Positions 41,791 through 50,663 of a DNA stretch of 64,000 nucleotides are shown in pieces. Source of the stretch: Rhodococcus jostii NBRC 16295 (GTDB taxonomy: Bacteria > Actinomycetota > Actinomycetes > Mycobacteriales > Mycobacteriaceae). The stretch covers positions 50,250-114,249 of the forward strand of contig NZ_BCWY01000027.1 of assembly GCF_001894825.1 (NCBI RefSeq), given 5' to 3'. How positions within the stretch are numbered: the first letter of the stretch is position 1; every line of letters starts with the position of its first letter. Position numbers and translations under genes: made by a program. Under the pieces are notes generated by a model. It saw only the letters and a program-made list of their open reading frames with translations, was not told where the DNA came from and ran no database searches.

Positions 41791-43372
41791 AGGCGCGAAG
41801 CGCCTCGTCGGTCAGTTCCAGCCACCGGGTGACGCCGATGTCGTGGAGGAACTGCCGGTCGTGGCTGACCACGATGAGGGCGCCCCGATAGCTGCGGAGC
41901 GCCTGCGTCAGGTGCGCGAGGCTCGGCAGGTCGAGGTTGTTGGTCGGCTCGTCCATCAGCAGCAGACGGGGGGCGGGTTCGGCGAGCAGGATCGTCGCGA
42001 GCGCCGCCCGCAACCGCTCCCCACCCGACAGTGCGGACGCGAGCACGTCGGAGTCGTTGCCCCGGAACAGGAACCGGGCCAGCTGGGCGCGGATCTGTTC
42101 CGGCGACGCGTGCGGCGCCGCCGCGGCCACGTTCTCGGCCACCGTCAGCGACTCGTCGAACACGTCGAGCCGCTGCGGCAGCGCCTTGAACGGCACCCGC
42201 GGTCCCGCGGCCACGACGGCATCGAGCAGGGTCGTCTTCCCGACCCCGTTGCGTCCGACGAGGGCGATCCGCTCGGGACCGACGACGTCCAGCGACACCC
42301 GCTGCCCGGAGGCGAGGCCGACGTCGCGGACGGCGACCACCTCCTGACCCGAGTGCACCTCTGTCGCCGGGAGGTCGATCCGCACCTCGCGGTCGTCCCG
42401 CAGGGCACTCTCCGCCTGCGTCAACGATTCCCGGGCTTCGTCAACCTTCGCGATGTGGTTGTTCCGCAACTTTCCCGCGGATTCCTGCGCCTGCCGCTTC
42501 CGCAACCCCATCACGATCTTCGGTTCGCGCTTGTTCTCGAACATCTTCTGCCCGTATCGCTTACGACGGTCGATCTTGACGCGGGCCTCGACGAGTTCCC
42601 GCTTCTGCTTCTGCACGTCGCTGCGGGCGTCACGCACCGCGGCCCGCGCGGCCTCCTGCTCCGCCTCGACGATCTCCTGATAGGTGCTGAAGTTTCCGCC
42701 GAACATGCGGATCTCGCCTGCCCGCAGTTCCGCGGTGGAATCCATCAGATCGAGCAGGTCGCGGTCGTGGCTGACCACCAGCAGGGTTCCCGAGAACTGT
42801 CGCACCACGTCGTAGAGCCTGCCGCGGGAGTCGCTGTCGAGGTTGTTGGTCGGTTCGTCGAGCAGCAGAACCTCAGGCTCCCTCAGAAGTTCCGCGGTGA
42901 GACCGAGCAACACGGTCTCACCGCCCGACAGGGTGCCGACGGTGCGGTCGAGGTCCGACGTGCTTCCCAGCACCCGGTCGAGGCCGAGCCGGTGCAGCGT
43001 CGACACCGCGCGTTCCTCGATGTCCCAGCGGCCCTGCGCCGCATCGAAGTCGTCGGGCGTGCCCTCACCGGACTCGATGCGGTGCAACGACGCCCGAAGG
43101 TCGGCGATGCCCAGGATCCGGTCGACCCGCACGCTGGGGTCGAGCGTGATGTCCTGCGGCAGGTACGCCACCTCGCCGTGCGCCGTCACCGACCCGCGGT
43201 CGGGGTGCAGGCGCCCGGCGATCAGCCGGAGGAGGGTGGATTTGCCGGCGCCGTTGAGGCCGACCACGCCGGTGCGTCCGGGACCGAAGACGGCATCGAG
43301 TCCCTCGAAGACGGGTTCGCCGTCGGGCCAGGTGAACGTGAGGTCGGACAGGGACAGATACGACTGGGCCAT
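41774..43372 (-). CDS. ABC-F family ATPase
   Basis: The 532-residue protein has two ABC domains and no membrane segments, the ABC-F layout of ribosome-associated translation factors and antibiotic-protection proteins. Walker A motifs are GLNGAGKST near residue 40 and GRNGVGKTT near residue 345, signatures LSGGE occur twice, and Walker B sites are LLLDEPTNNLD and LLMDEPTNNLD. The linker (residues 230-310) is a charged coiled coil with KKRELVEARVKIDRRKRYGQKMF-like composition, as in ribosome-contacting ABC-F proteins. ATG 43372 follows GGGAGTACCCC. Whether it confers resistance or acts as an EttA-like factor cannot be told. Confidence 0.92.
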   Translation of the reverse strand: MAQSYLSLSDLTFTWPDGEPVFEGLDAVFGPGRTGVVGLNGAGKSTLLRLIAGRLHPDRGSVTAHGEVAYLPQDITLDPSVRVDRILGIADLRASLHRIESGEGTPDDFDAAQGRWDIEERAVSTLHRLGLDRVLGSTSDLDRTVGTLSGGETVLLGLTAELLREPEVLLLDEPTNNLDSDSRGRLYDVVRQFSGTLLVVSHDRDLLDLMDSTAELRAGEIRMFGGNFSTYQEIVEAEQEAARAAVRDARSDVQKQKRELVEARVKIDRRKRYGQKMFENKREPKIVMGLRKRQAQESAGKLRNNHIAKVDEARESLTQAESALRDDREVRIDLPATEVHSGQEVVAVRDVGLASGQRVSLDVVGPERIALVGRNGVGKTTLLDAVVAAGPRVPFKALPQRLDVFDESLTVAENVAAAAPHASPEQIRAQLARFLFRGNDSDVLASALSGGERLRAALATILLAEPAPRLLLMDEPTNNLDLPSLAHLTQALRSYRGALIVVSHDRQFLHDIGVTRWLELTDEALRACAPFG

Positions 43373-43513
43373 GGGGTACTCCCGAGGTGTGTGCGGATGA
43401 CGACTCGCGTGACTACCTCGTCAGGAGCAATGGACCGTTCCCCTCTGTCTGACGCGCCCGGTGCGCATCGATGACGTTCACGATAGGACGCCACCGATGC
43501 CCGTGCAATCGAA

Positions 43514-44080
43514 TTAAATCTGGGGACCGTCGGACCGGAGTTCGTCCACCTTGGCCATGGCTTCGCGAAGCTCGGCGAGCCATTGTTCGCTGTGCTGACC
43601 GGCGAGGCGGACCGTCCACATCAGGGCGTCCGACCGCGACCTCGCCACCCCGGCGTCGACGAGTGTGTCGAGAACCTTGCGTTCGGGTTGGCGGAGCCGC
43701 GTCATCACCGGAACGGCGAGGTGTGTGAACAGCGTCTGGTGGCCGTCGAGGCTGACGCCCCACGCGACCTTGCGCCCGTATCTCATCTCGGCCTCGTCGG
43801 CGATGCGCATCCGATCGCCGCGCGTCGTTTCCCGGAATCGCGAGATACGTCCGTCGATCGCCGCGTCGGAACCGGAGTCGGCGGACTCGACGGGCGGCAA
43901 TTCGCCGACCACGACGATCTCCTCGCGGTCGACCTCTACAGACGCGGGACCGGTGAACCAGTCGTCGGGAAGGCGGCCTGCGAACCAGTCGGTTGCATCG
44001 CTCGTGTCGGGGACGTCCGCCTGTTGCCATCCACCGGGCCGGCCGAAGCGGCGACCACCCGGACCGTGTGCGTTCTTCAT
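43514..44080 (-). CDS. Conserved hypothetical protein with ribbon-helix-helix-like C-terminus
   Basis: The 188-residue protein begins at ATG 44080 after GGAGGACG. The first 40 residues are Gly/Arg/Trp-rich and look disordered (GPGGRRFGRPGGW), and the middle includes VEVDREEIVVVGELPPVE. The C-terminal third resembles a ribbon-helix-helix or similar small helical DNA-binding fold (LDTLVDAGVARSRSDALMWTVRLAG). I do not recognise a named family. It is upstream of and in the same direction as the ABC-F gene, 141 bases apart. A DNA-binding role is a guess. Confidence 0.7.
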   Translation of the reverse strand: MKNAHGPGGRRFGRPGGWQQADVPDTSDATDWFAGRLPDDWFTGPASVEVDREEIVVVGELPPVESADSGSDAAIDGRISRFRETTRGDRMRIADEAEMRYGRKVAWGVSLDGHQTLFTHLAVPVMTRLRQPERKVLDTLVDAGVARSRSDALMWTVRLAGQHSEQWLAELREAMAKVDELRSDGPQI

Positions 44081-44174
44081 GGCGTCCTCCTGGGTGCCGG
44101 GTGCCCCGATCACTGTGATGAAGCACTAATTACATGATTACACCCATTATTCGAAGCGCGCCACGACGTCAGGC

Positions 44175-45983
44175 ATGATCGAGTCCGTGCGCACCTCAAC
44201 CGTTCGTCACAGCCCCATCCGTCCCACCCCCACCCGCAAGGCAGTGGCCGGAATCGCCGTTCTCGCCACAGTGCTCTCCGCCTGCGGACTGTTCGGCCCC
44301 GATCAACCCGACACCGTGTCGCAGCAATTCGCCGACGCGCTGAACAGCGACGACGTGCAGGCCGCCGCCGACCTCACCACCGATCCGGCCGCGGCCGCCG
44401 CCGCGATCACGGCTATGTACGACGGCCTCGGAAACAAGGACGGGACGTTCACTCGCACGGAGGCGCAGGAGTCCGGCGACAACGGCGGCACGTTCACGAT
44501 GGACGTCGCGTGGCCGTTCGCCCCGGGGCAGGAATGGAAGTACAGCACCACCGGCAACGCCACCAAGGAAGGCGACGACTGGAAGATCGCCTGGGACCCC
44601 GCCGTCCTCGCGCCCGGTCTCACCGACGACACCACCGTCCGATACACCACCACGACCGGGACGCCGCCGAAGGTCCTCGCCGCGGGCGGCGCACCGATCC
44701 TCGAGCAACAGGTGGTCACGCTCGTCAATGTGGAACCGGGCGCCGACACCGCGGCGGTGGCCGGGCTGCTGTCGCCCATCGCCCCCACGATCACCGCGGC
44801 CTCGCTCCAGCAGGATCTGGCCGGCGCCCAGGGCAAGCCGGTCACCGCCATCGCGTTGCGAGCCGAGGACCTGGCGCCGATCGAACCGCAACTGCAGCAA
44901 CTGGCGGGTGTCACGCTGGCCCCGCAGACCAGGCTGCTGAGCACCGACAAGGCGCTGGCCTCGCCCACCCTGGCCGGCCTCGGTGACCTGTGGCAGGAGG
45001 GGCAGGACGCCTCGGCCGGCTGGGCGGTGCAGGTCGTCGGACAGGACGGCGCGGCGAAGACCGTCGCCGGGGAGGCGGGCCCCGACGCGCCCGACATCGC
45101 GACGACCCTCGACCTCCCGATGCAGATGGCCGCCGAGCGCGCGCTCGCCGACGTGCCGCAGCAGGCCGCGATCGTCGCCCTGCGACCCTCCACCGGGGAG
45201 GTGCTCGCGGTGGCGCAGAACGCCCCGGCCGACGCGCTCGGCCCCATCGCCCTCACCGGCCTCTACCCGCCTGGGTCGACGTTCAAGACGGTGACCACAT
45301 CGGCGGCGCTGCAGGCCGGCGCCGTCACCCCGGACACGGTCCTGCCCTGCCCCGGCACCGAGAACATCGAGGGCAGGCAGATCCCCAACGACGACGAGTT
45401 CGACCTCGGCGCCGTCCCGTTGCACACCGCGTTCGCCCGCTCGTGCAACACCACGATGGGACGGCTGGCGGTCGGGTTGCCGCCCGACGCCCTGCAGAAG
45501 GCCGCGCAGCAGTTCGGGCTCGGCGTCGACTACGTGACGCCCGGCCTGACGACGGTGACCGGCAACGTGCCGATCGCCGACAGTCCGGCGGCCCGCGTCG
45601 AGTCCGGGATCGGGCAGGGGCAGGTGACCGCGACGCCGTTCGGGATGGCCATGGTGGCCGCCTCGATCGCGAACGGTTCGACGCCGTCGCCTATGATCGT
45701 GCAGGGCAAGCCGGGAACCGCCGACAAGACGGCGCCCGCCGTGCCCGCGAACATCACCTCGGACCTCCGGACGATGATGCGTGAAACTGTGACGGGTGGT
45801 ACCGCTACTGCGCTGCAGGACATTCCGGGACTGCTCGGCAAAACGGGCACGGCCGAGTCCGGAAGTGGGCCCGCTCACGGCTGGTTCGTCGGAATCAAGG
45901 ACGACCTAGCATTTGCCGTCTTTATAGCAACAGGTGACAGTTCGGCCCCTGCTGTGCAGGCTGCGGGGCGTTTTCTTCGATAA
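44175..45983 (+). CDS. Penicillin-binding lipoprotein (PBP2a-like transpeptidase)
   Basis: The 602-residue protein has the size and layout of the M. tuberculosis penicillin-binding lipoprotein Rv2864c. It has a signal segment with lipobox (VLSAC), an NTF2-like MecA N-terminal domain (residues 45-150), a dimer-type linker domain, and a C-terminal transpeptidase domain. All catalytic motifs are present: S368-T-F-K371, S423-C-N425 and K556-T-G558. It should make 4-3 cross-links in peptidoglycan outside the membrane. The MecA-like N-domain makes low beta-lactam affinity conceivable. A second, degenerate copy follows 96 bases downstream. Confidence 0.92.
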   Translation: MIESVRTSTVRHSPIRPTPTRKAVAGIAVLATVLSACGLFGPDQPDTVSQQFADALNSDDVQAAADLTTDPAAAAAAITAMYDGLGNKDGTFTRTEAQESGDNGGTFTMDVAWPFAPGQEWKYSTTGNATKEGDDWKIAWDPAVLAPGLTDDTTVRYTTTTGTPPKVLAAGGAPILEQQVVTLVNVEPGADTAAVAGLLSPIAPTITAASLQQDLAGAQGKPVTAIALRAEDLAPIEPQLQQLAGVTLAPQTRLLSTDKALASPTLAGLGDLWQEGQDASAGWAVQVVGQDGAAKTVAGEAGPDAPDIATTLDLPMQMAAERALADVPQQAAIVALRPSTGEVLAVAQNAPADALGPIALTGLYPPGSTFKTVTTSAALQAGAVTPDTVLPCPGTENIEGRQIPNDDEFDLGAVPLHTAFARSCNTTMGRLAVGLPPDALQKAAQQFGLGVDYVTPGLTTVTGNVPIADSPAARVESGIGQGQVTATPFGMAMVAASIANGSTPSPMIVQGKPGTADKTAPAVPANITSDLRTMMRETVTGGTATALQDIPGLLGKTGTAESGSGPAHGWFVGIKDDLAFAVFIATGDSSAPAVQAAGRFLR

Positions 45984-46079
45984 ACCCGTTCGCGCGTTGC
46001 TGTTCGGGGATAAGTTGTGGCTCAACCGTAACTCCTTCGTAGGCAAATGGTGCTTGTTACGCATGTGACTGAAAGCAAG

Positions 46080-47759
46080 ATGGTGGACATGGGGAATGGA
46101 CGATCGCTTGGCCGCCGGAACAAATATGTGATCGCCCTGACGTCGGCTGTCGTCTTGGCAGTGATTCTGGCGTCGTGCGTGCTCTCGAAAGAGGAGGAAA
46201 CCGCTCAGTCGGTCGTAGACAACTTCGTCAACGCACTGAACGAGGGCGACGCCGCTGCCGCCGCAGCGCAGACCTCCTATCCCAACGCCGCGGAGACGGC
46301 GATTCAACAGATGTTCGACGGATTGAAGCCCCAGGACGCCAAGTTCGACGTGACCCAGTTCATGGATCTCGGCTCGGACTCCGGCTTCTTCACCGTCGGT
46401 GCCGCTTGGCATTTCGGTGAAGGCAAGGACTGGAGCTACCAGGTTCAGGGCGGCGTGCGGAACCTGTCCGTCGGCTGGCGCATCTCCTGGGATCCGTCGA
46501 TCCTCGCGCCCGACCTGGGCAACGGGCGTACCGTCCGCTACGACCGGACCGACGCCGCTCCGCCGCGGATCTTCGACGCCTTCGGCGGGCTGCTCATGAA
46601 CGAGCAGACCATCAACTCGATCACCCTCGACCCCGCCACCATGCCCGATCCCGTCGCCACCACCCGGCGTCTCGCAGAGGTCCTCGAGCCGGTTGCTCCC
46701 CTCGTGACGGCCGACACGATGATGGCGGACATGGCAGCGAAGCCCGGCGAGCAGGTCACCGCCGTCCTGCTGCGCGACCAGGACTACCAGTTCCTCGAGC
46801 AGGATCTCGCGATCCCCGGTGTCGTCACCATCAAGACGCCGAAGCTCATCACGTCGGATCGCCGCATCACGACGCCGCTGCTGGATCCGCTCCGGAAGGT
46901 GTGGCAGGCCAACCGGGACGCCACGGCCGGATGGGCCGTCCACCTCGTGGACCCTGACGGCACGCTCATTCCCCAGGCCGGGTTCCAGGGCCCGCCCGGA
47001 CCGGACATCGCCGCAACCCTCGACTCCCACCTGCAGCTGGCGGCCGAGGAAGCCGTGGTCAGCGTCGGCACCCCCGCGACGATCGTCGCGATCCAGCCGT
47101 CCACCGGCGCCGTGCTCGCCGCAGCGCAGAACAACCAGGCAATGGAGCAGGGGCCCATCGCGTTCCAGGGCCTCTATCCCGCCGGATCGAACCTCGACCT
47201 GGTGAAGAAGGCCGCCGGACTGCAGAAGGGTGTCGACCCGTCCTCGCTGTCGATCGAAGACATCGAGAAGGCGGGCAACCAACTCGGGCTCGGCATGAAC
47301 TACAAGATCCCCGGACTCGACCAGCAGACCGCCGTCTTCACGGCCGACCAGTCGGGCATGAACCAGGTCATGAACCGCAAGGACAGCGACCTGCCCGCCG
47401 TGACACCGTTCGGGATGGCCATGCTGGCCGCGTCGATCGCGCGGGGCAGTGCGCCGGCGCCGATGATCGTCCAGGGGCAACCGGGCACCACCGACGTGGC
47501 CGCTCAGCCGCTCCCTGCGAACGTCAACGACCAACTCCGGGGAATGATGCGCGACAACGTGGTGCGCGGCGGAGCGTCGTTCCTGAACGGCTACCCGGAC
47601 CTCATGGGCATGAACGGTGCGAGCGGCGACGACCGCTGGTTTTACGGTTCACGCGGCGACCTCGCCTTCGCGGTCTTCGTCGCCGACGCCGACGGTGGTG
47701 ACCGGGCCGTGAAGATGACCGACATGCTGTTCCGTGAGATGGCGAAGCCGGCGAACTGA
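46080..47759 (+). CDS. Inactive penicillin-binding lipoprotein homologue (pseudoenzyme)
   Basis: The 559-residue product is a paralogue of the preceding PBP. It has a lipobox (VILASC), an NTF2-like domain and a transpeptidase-like domain, with close matches such as the shared TPFGMAMLAASIARGS segment. The catalytic motifs are lost: SxxK reads S370-N-L-D373, the SxN region is missing in a deletion of roughly 40 residues, and KTG is replaced by MNGASG. The frame is otherwise intact, with normal codon use and no stops, so it is probably a kept protein with a structural or regulatory role rather than a decaying pseudogene. ATG 46080 is the likely start, with 46047 and 46089 also possible. Confidence 0.88.
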   Translation: MVDMGNGRSLGRRNKYVIALTSAVVLAVILASCVLSKEEETAQSVVDNFVNALNEGDAAAAAAQTSYPNAAETAIQQMFDGLKPQDAKFDVTQFMDLGSDSGFFTVGAAWHFGEGKDWSYQVQGGVRNLSVGWRISWDPSILAPDLGNGRTVRYDRTDAAPPRIFDAFGGLLMNEQTINSITLDPATMPDPVATTRRLAEVLEPVAPLVTADTMMADMAAKPGEQVTAVLLRDQDYQFLEQDLAIPGVVTIKTPKLITSDRRITTPLLDPLRKVWQANRDATAGWAVHLVDPDGTLIPQAGFQGPPGPDIAATLDSHLQLAAEEAVVSVGTPATIVAIQPSTGAVLAAAQNNQAMEQGPIAFQGLYPAGSNLDLVKKAAGLQKGVDPSSLSIEDIEKAGNQLGLGMNYKIPGLDQQTAVFTADQSGMNQVMNRKDSDLPAVTPFGMAMLAASIARGSAPAPMIVQGQPGTTDVAAQPLPANVNDQLRGMMRDNVVRGGASFLNGYPDLMGMNGASGDDRWFYGSRGDLAFAVFVADADGGDRAVKMTDMLFREMAKPAN

Positions 47760-47790
47760 GGACACGACGATGGCGAAGCCGGCGAACTGA
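47738..47790. repeat. Duplicated 3' end of the inactive PBP gene
   Basis: The 22 bases GATGGCGAAGCCGGCGAACTGA, which end the gene at 47738-47759, recur without mismatch at 47769-47790, nine bases past the stop. It is another 3'-end slippage or conversion event like those at 14015 and 48596. Confidence 0.85.
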
Positions 47791-47843
47791 CGGGACTGCC
47801 TCCGCGCTGAGGGAGTAAGTACGCAAGGGTAAGTTTCTACCTT

Positions 47844-48581
47844 GTGTCCCTGCTTGATATCGGTCTTCTCGTCGTAGCGGGGTTCTTCGCCGGACTGGTC
47901 GGCTTCGTTACCGGCCTGGCGTCCATCGTGTCGTATCCGGCACTGCTCGCGGTCGGTCTGCCGCCCGTCACCGCCAACGTCACCAACACGGTCGCGATGG
48001 TCGCGGTCGGCGTCGGCGCCCTGTCCAACTCGACGCGGGAGGTCGCCGACACCGGTCCCCGGCTGTGGCGCTGGGCGCTGTACTCGGCCGCGGGCGGCCT
48101 GGTCGGGGCGGGAATCCTGCTGGTGGCCCCGGCCGGATCGTTCGAGGCGATCGTCCCGTTGATGGTGGCGTTCGCCGCGCTCGCGCTGCTGCTGCAACCG
48201 CGACTCCGCGCGCTGGCGGGCGGGCGGGACATGCCCCGCACCTACTCCGTGTCGCTGTTCGTCGTCGCCATCTACGGCGGATACTTCGGCGCGGGAGCGG
48301 GCGTGATCTTCCTCGCGATCGCGTTGATCCTCACCTCCGAGAAGATCTGGCGCGCGACCATCCTGAAGAGCTTCCTCCTGGGCGTCGCCAACCTGGTGGC
48401 GGCGATCGGGTTCGCCCTCTTCGGCCCCGTCCATTGGGGCGCCGCCGCCGCGATGGCGGTCGGCGCCCTGGCCGGTGGCTGGTGCGGCCCGCCCGTCGTC
48501 AAGCGGATCCCGCCGTCCGTCCTGCGTGTGGTGATCTCGATCGCCGGTTTCGGGCTGGCCGTGTGGTTGTGGACCCGCTGA
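47844..48581 (+). CDS. TauE/SafE family membrane protein
   Basis: The 245-residue protein has about eight membrane helices and the TauE/SafE pattern: VVAGFFAGLVGFVTGLASIVSYPALLAVGLPPVTAN in the first half and the internal repeat FVVAIYGGYFGAGAGVIFLAIALIL in the second. Family members export sulfite, sulfoacetate or other small organosulfur anions. The substrate here is not indicated. The start is GTG 47844 with a weak ribosome site, 54 bases after the duplicated PBP end. It is convergent with the POT transporter, and a tandem repeat lies between them. Confidence 0.88.
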   Translation: MSLLDIGLLVVAGFFAGLVGFVTGLASIVSYPALLAVGLPPVTANVTNTVAMVAVGVGALSNSTREVADTGPRLWRWALYSAAGGLVGAGILLVAPAGSFEAIVPLMVAFAALALLLQPRLRALAGGRDMPRTYSVSLFVVAIYGGYFGAGAGVIFLAIALILTSEKIWRATILKSFLLGVANLVAAIGFALFGPVHWGAAAAMAVGALAGGWCGPPVVKRIPPSVLRVVISIAGFGLAVWLWTR

Positions 48582-48595
48582 GTCCGCCCTCGGAC

Positions 48596-48656
48596 CGGCG
48601 TCAGTGCAGATGTGACGCTCGGCGTCAGTGCAGATGTGACGCTCGGCGTCAGTGCA
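48596..48656. repeat. 24-bp tandem repeat at the end of the POT transporter gene
   Basis: The 24-bp unit (CGGCGTCAGTGCAGATGTGACGCT, shown in two parts: CGGCGTCAGTGC, AGATGTGACGCT) occurs at 48596-48619 and 48620-48643, with a 13-base partial third copy to 48656. The partial copy holds the stop codon of the POT gene (48649-48651). Confidence 0.85.
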
Positions 48657-50121
48657 CGCCCTTCATCAGGCGCCGGATCCACGGCGACCCGATAGCGAGG
48701 AGCACGCCGACGACGATCGACCCCAGCCCGACCGCGGTGAAGTACGGGATCTCGTTGTTCTCGTCGTAGTAGCCGGCGAGTGTGCCCGCCATGGCGGTGC
48801 CCAGGGCGACGGACAGGAAGAACAACGCCACCATCTGGGTGTGGAACGCCTCCGGCGCCAGCTTGGTCGACAACGACAGACCGACCGGCGACAGCAGCAG
48901 TTCCGCGAACGTGAACAGCAGCAGGATGCCGGCCAGACCCAGCAGCGGTGCGCTGTTGGCGCCGCCGCCCGACATCGGGATGAACGCCAGGAACGCGATG
49001 CCCATGATGACGGTGCCCGCCGCGAACTTGATCGGCGACGACGGCTGACGGGGGCCGAGCTTGGTCCACGCGGCCGCGAAGACACCCGCGAAGATGATGA
49101 TGAACACCGGATTGATCGACTGCACCCAGGACGGCGGGAAGTCCCAGCCGAACAGGTTGCGGTCGAGGCGCTTGTCCGAATACACGGCGACGGTGGTGAA
49201 CTGCTGCTGGAACAGCGACCAGAACACCGCGCTCGCGATGAACATCGGGATGAACGCGTAGACGCGACTGCGTTCGATGGCCGTGATGCGCCGGCTCGAC
49301 AACATGATCGCGAAGTAGCCGATCGCGGCGACGATGGTGAGGCCGACCACGATGTCCGACATGTTGGCTGCGGTGATCACCCCGGTGAGGGACAGGGCCG
49401 CGATCACCACGACCGCCGCGGCCGCGATCGCTATCCACTTGGGACGCTGGCTGCGGGGGAGCGGGTTGGGCGGTTCGGCGCCGATACCGCGCAGGCGCTT
49501 GCGTCCGATCGTGTACTGGATGAGTCCGAGCGCCATGCCGATCGCGGCGAGCGCGAACCCCGCGTGGAAGCCGATGGAATCCTGGGCCCATCCGGTGAGG
49601 AGCGGTCCGACGAGCGCGCCGAGGTTGATGCCCATGTAGAAGATGGAGAATCCGGCGTCGCGGCGCTCGTCGTCCGCGTCGTAGAGGTCGCCGACGAGGG
49701 AGGTGGCGTTGGCCTTGAGCCCGCCACTGCCGAACGCGACACACACGAGGCCGATCCCGACTCCCCAGAGGCCGGGGAACACGGCCAGCGCGATGTGGCC
49801 GAGCATGACGAGGATGGCGCTGTAGAACAGGGTGCGTTCGGAGCCGAGGAGCCGGTCGGCGATCCAGGCGCCCAGGATGGTGGAGAGGTACACCGTGCCG
49901 CCGTAGGCTCCGACGATGCTGGTGGCGGACGATTCGGCGATTCCGAGGCCACCCTCGGCCGCCGAATAGTAGAGGTAGTAGATCAGGATGCCCTGCATCC
50001 CGTAGAAGGAGAATCTCTCCCACATCTCGACGCCGAACAGGTTCGCGAGGGCGAACGGCTGGCCGAAGAAGCCGCGGTCGGACCTCTTCTCGTCCCGGGC
50101 CGGATCGATGGTGTCACTCAT
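48649..50121 (-). CDS. POT/PTR family proton-dependent oligopeptide transporter
   Basis: The 490-residue protein is a POT-family peptide:H+ symporter. It has the ExxERFxYYG-like opening (EMWERFSFYGMQGILIYYL), the PTR2 signature FSIFYMGINLGALVGPLLTGWAQ near residue 150, and about 14 membrane helices including the two extra helices of bacterial members. It imports di- and tripeptides. ATG 50121 follows GAGGTGAG. No peptide-metabolism gene is adjacent. The upstream DUF3054 gene in the same direction starts 60 bases away. Its 3' end lies in the tandem repeat at 48596-48656. Confidence 0.93.
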   Translation of the reverse strand: MSDTIDPARDEKRSDRGFFGQPFALANLFGVEMWERFSFYGMQGILIYYLYYSAAEGGLGIAESSATSIVGAYGGTVYLSTILGAWIADRLLGSERTLFYSAILVMLGHIALAVFPGLWGVGIGLVCVAFGSGGLKANATSLVGDLYDADDERRDAGFSIFYMGINLGALVGPLLTGWAQDSIGFHAGFALAAIGMALGLIQYTIGRKRLRGIGAEPPNPLPRSQRPKWIAIAAAAVVVIAALSLTGVITAANMSDIVVGLTIVAAIGYFAIMLSSRRITAIERSRVYAFIPMFIASAVFWSLFQQQFTTVAVYSDKRLDRNLFGWDFPPSWVQSINPVFIIIFAGVFAAAWTKLGPRQPSSPIKFAAGTVIMGIAFLAFIPMSGGGANSAPLLGLAGILLLFTFAELLLSPVGLSLSTKLAPEAFHTQMVALFFLSVALGTAMAGTLAGYYDENNEIPYFTAVGLGSIVVGVLLAIGSPWIRRLMKGVH

Positions 50122-50180
50122 GGGGAAACTGTCTCACCTCGAGCGGCAGTTCGTGTGCCGTCGGGGCGGATTCGCCGTGA

Positions 50181-50558
50181 TCAGGTGGTCGCGCGGGCCT
50201 TCGTGACGATCTTCGCGACGGCACGCCAGCCGAGGAGGAACACGGCGAGGACGGTGCCCGCCACGATGACGAAGCTCAGCGCCGTTCCCTGGCCGCTGAC
50301 GACGCGCAACAGCATCCCCACCACCAGCGTCGACAGCCACACGACGATGCCTGTCGGGACGATGAGGAACGCGTCGAACTTGTCGCGGTAGAGGGCGACG
50401 GTGGCGAGCCACCCGCCGGCCAGACCGGTCAGAAACGGCCACGCCGTGGTGGCCAGACCCGTCAGGGCGTTGGCTTCGTCGTGGCTGCGGCGGCCGATCG
50501 CGCAGAACACGATCACGAGGACGACGTCGATGGCGAGCGCGGGGAGGAACTTCTTCAC
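50181..50558 (-). CDS. DUF3054 family membrane protein
   Basis: The 125-residue protein has four membrane helices and the DUF3054 hallmark segments: IDVVLVIVFCAIGRRSHDE in the first helix and TAWPFLTGLAGGWLAT in the second. The family is widespread in actinobacteria and archaea and has no known function. The start is GTG 50558. It precedes the POT gene in the same direction and is divergent from the TetR gene. Confidence 0.88.
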   Translation of the reverse strand: MKKFLPALAIDVVLVIVFCAIGRRSHDEANALTGLATTAWPFLTGLAGGWLATVALYRDKFDAFLIVPTGIVVWLSTLVVGMLLRVVSGQGTALSFVIVAGTVLAVFLLGWRAVAKIVTKARATT

Positions 50559-50594
50559 ACCGTCAGCCTAGAGGTGGCGCTGTCTCGTCAGGTT

Positions 50595-50643
50595 TTGGAC
50601 TCGTGCGAACAGTGGACCGAGAAGAAAATTGTACTGAGTCCAA
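50595..50643. promoter_or_regulatory. Spaced inverted repeat in the TetR promoter region
   Basis: TTGGACTC (50595-50602) and its complement GAGTCCAA (50636-50643) lie 33 bases apart between the divergent DUF3054 and TetR genes. The right half lies 20 bases upstream of the TetR start. They may be paired half-sites for autoregulation by the TetR protein. Confidence 0.4.
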
Positions 50644-50663
50644 GTTCGGGCTAGGGTCGATTC

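Noticed and set aside
41843..43474. Plus-strand frame of 543 codons opposite the ABC-F gene
   Set aside because: Rich in Gly, Val, Asp, His with no domain. It is the complement of two ABC domains with intact Walker motifs on the other strand.
46080..47759. Calling the second PBP a pseudogene
   Set aside because: The frame, signal peptide, lipobox and domain order are intact with normal codon use. Only the catalytic motifs are lost, so pseudoenzyme is the better description.
48652..50391. Plus-strand frame of 579 codons opposite the POT transporter
   Set aside because: The Asp/Arg/Gly-rich product is typical of the antisense of a hydrophobic protein, while the minus strand gives a full POT protein.
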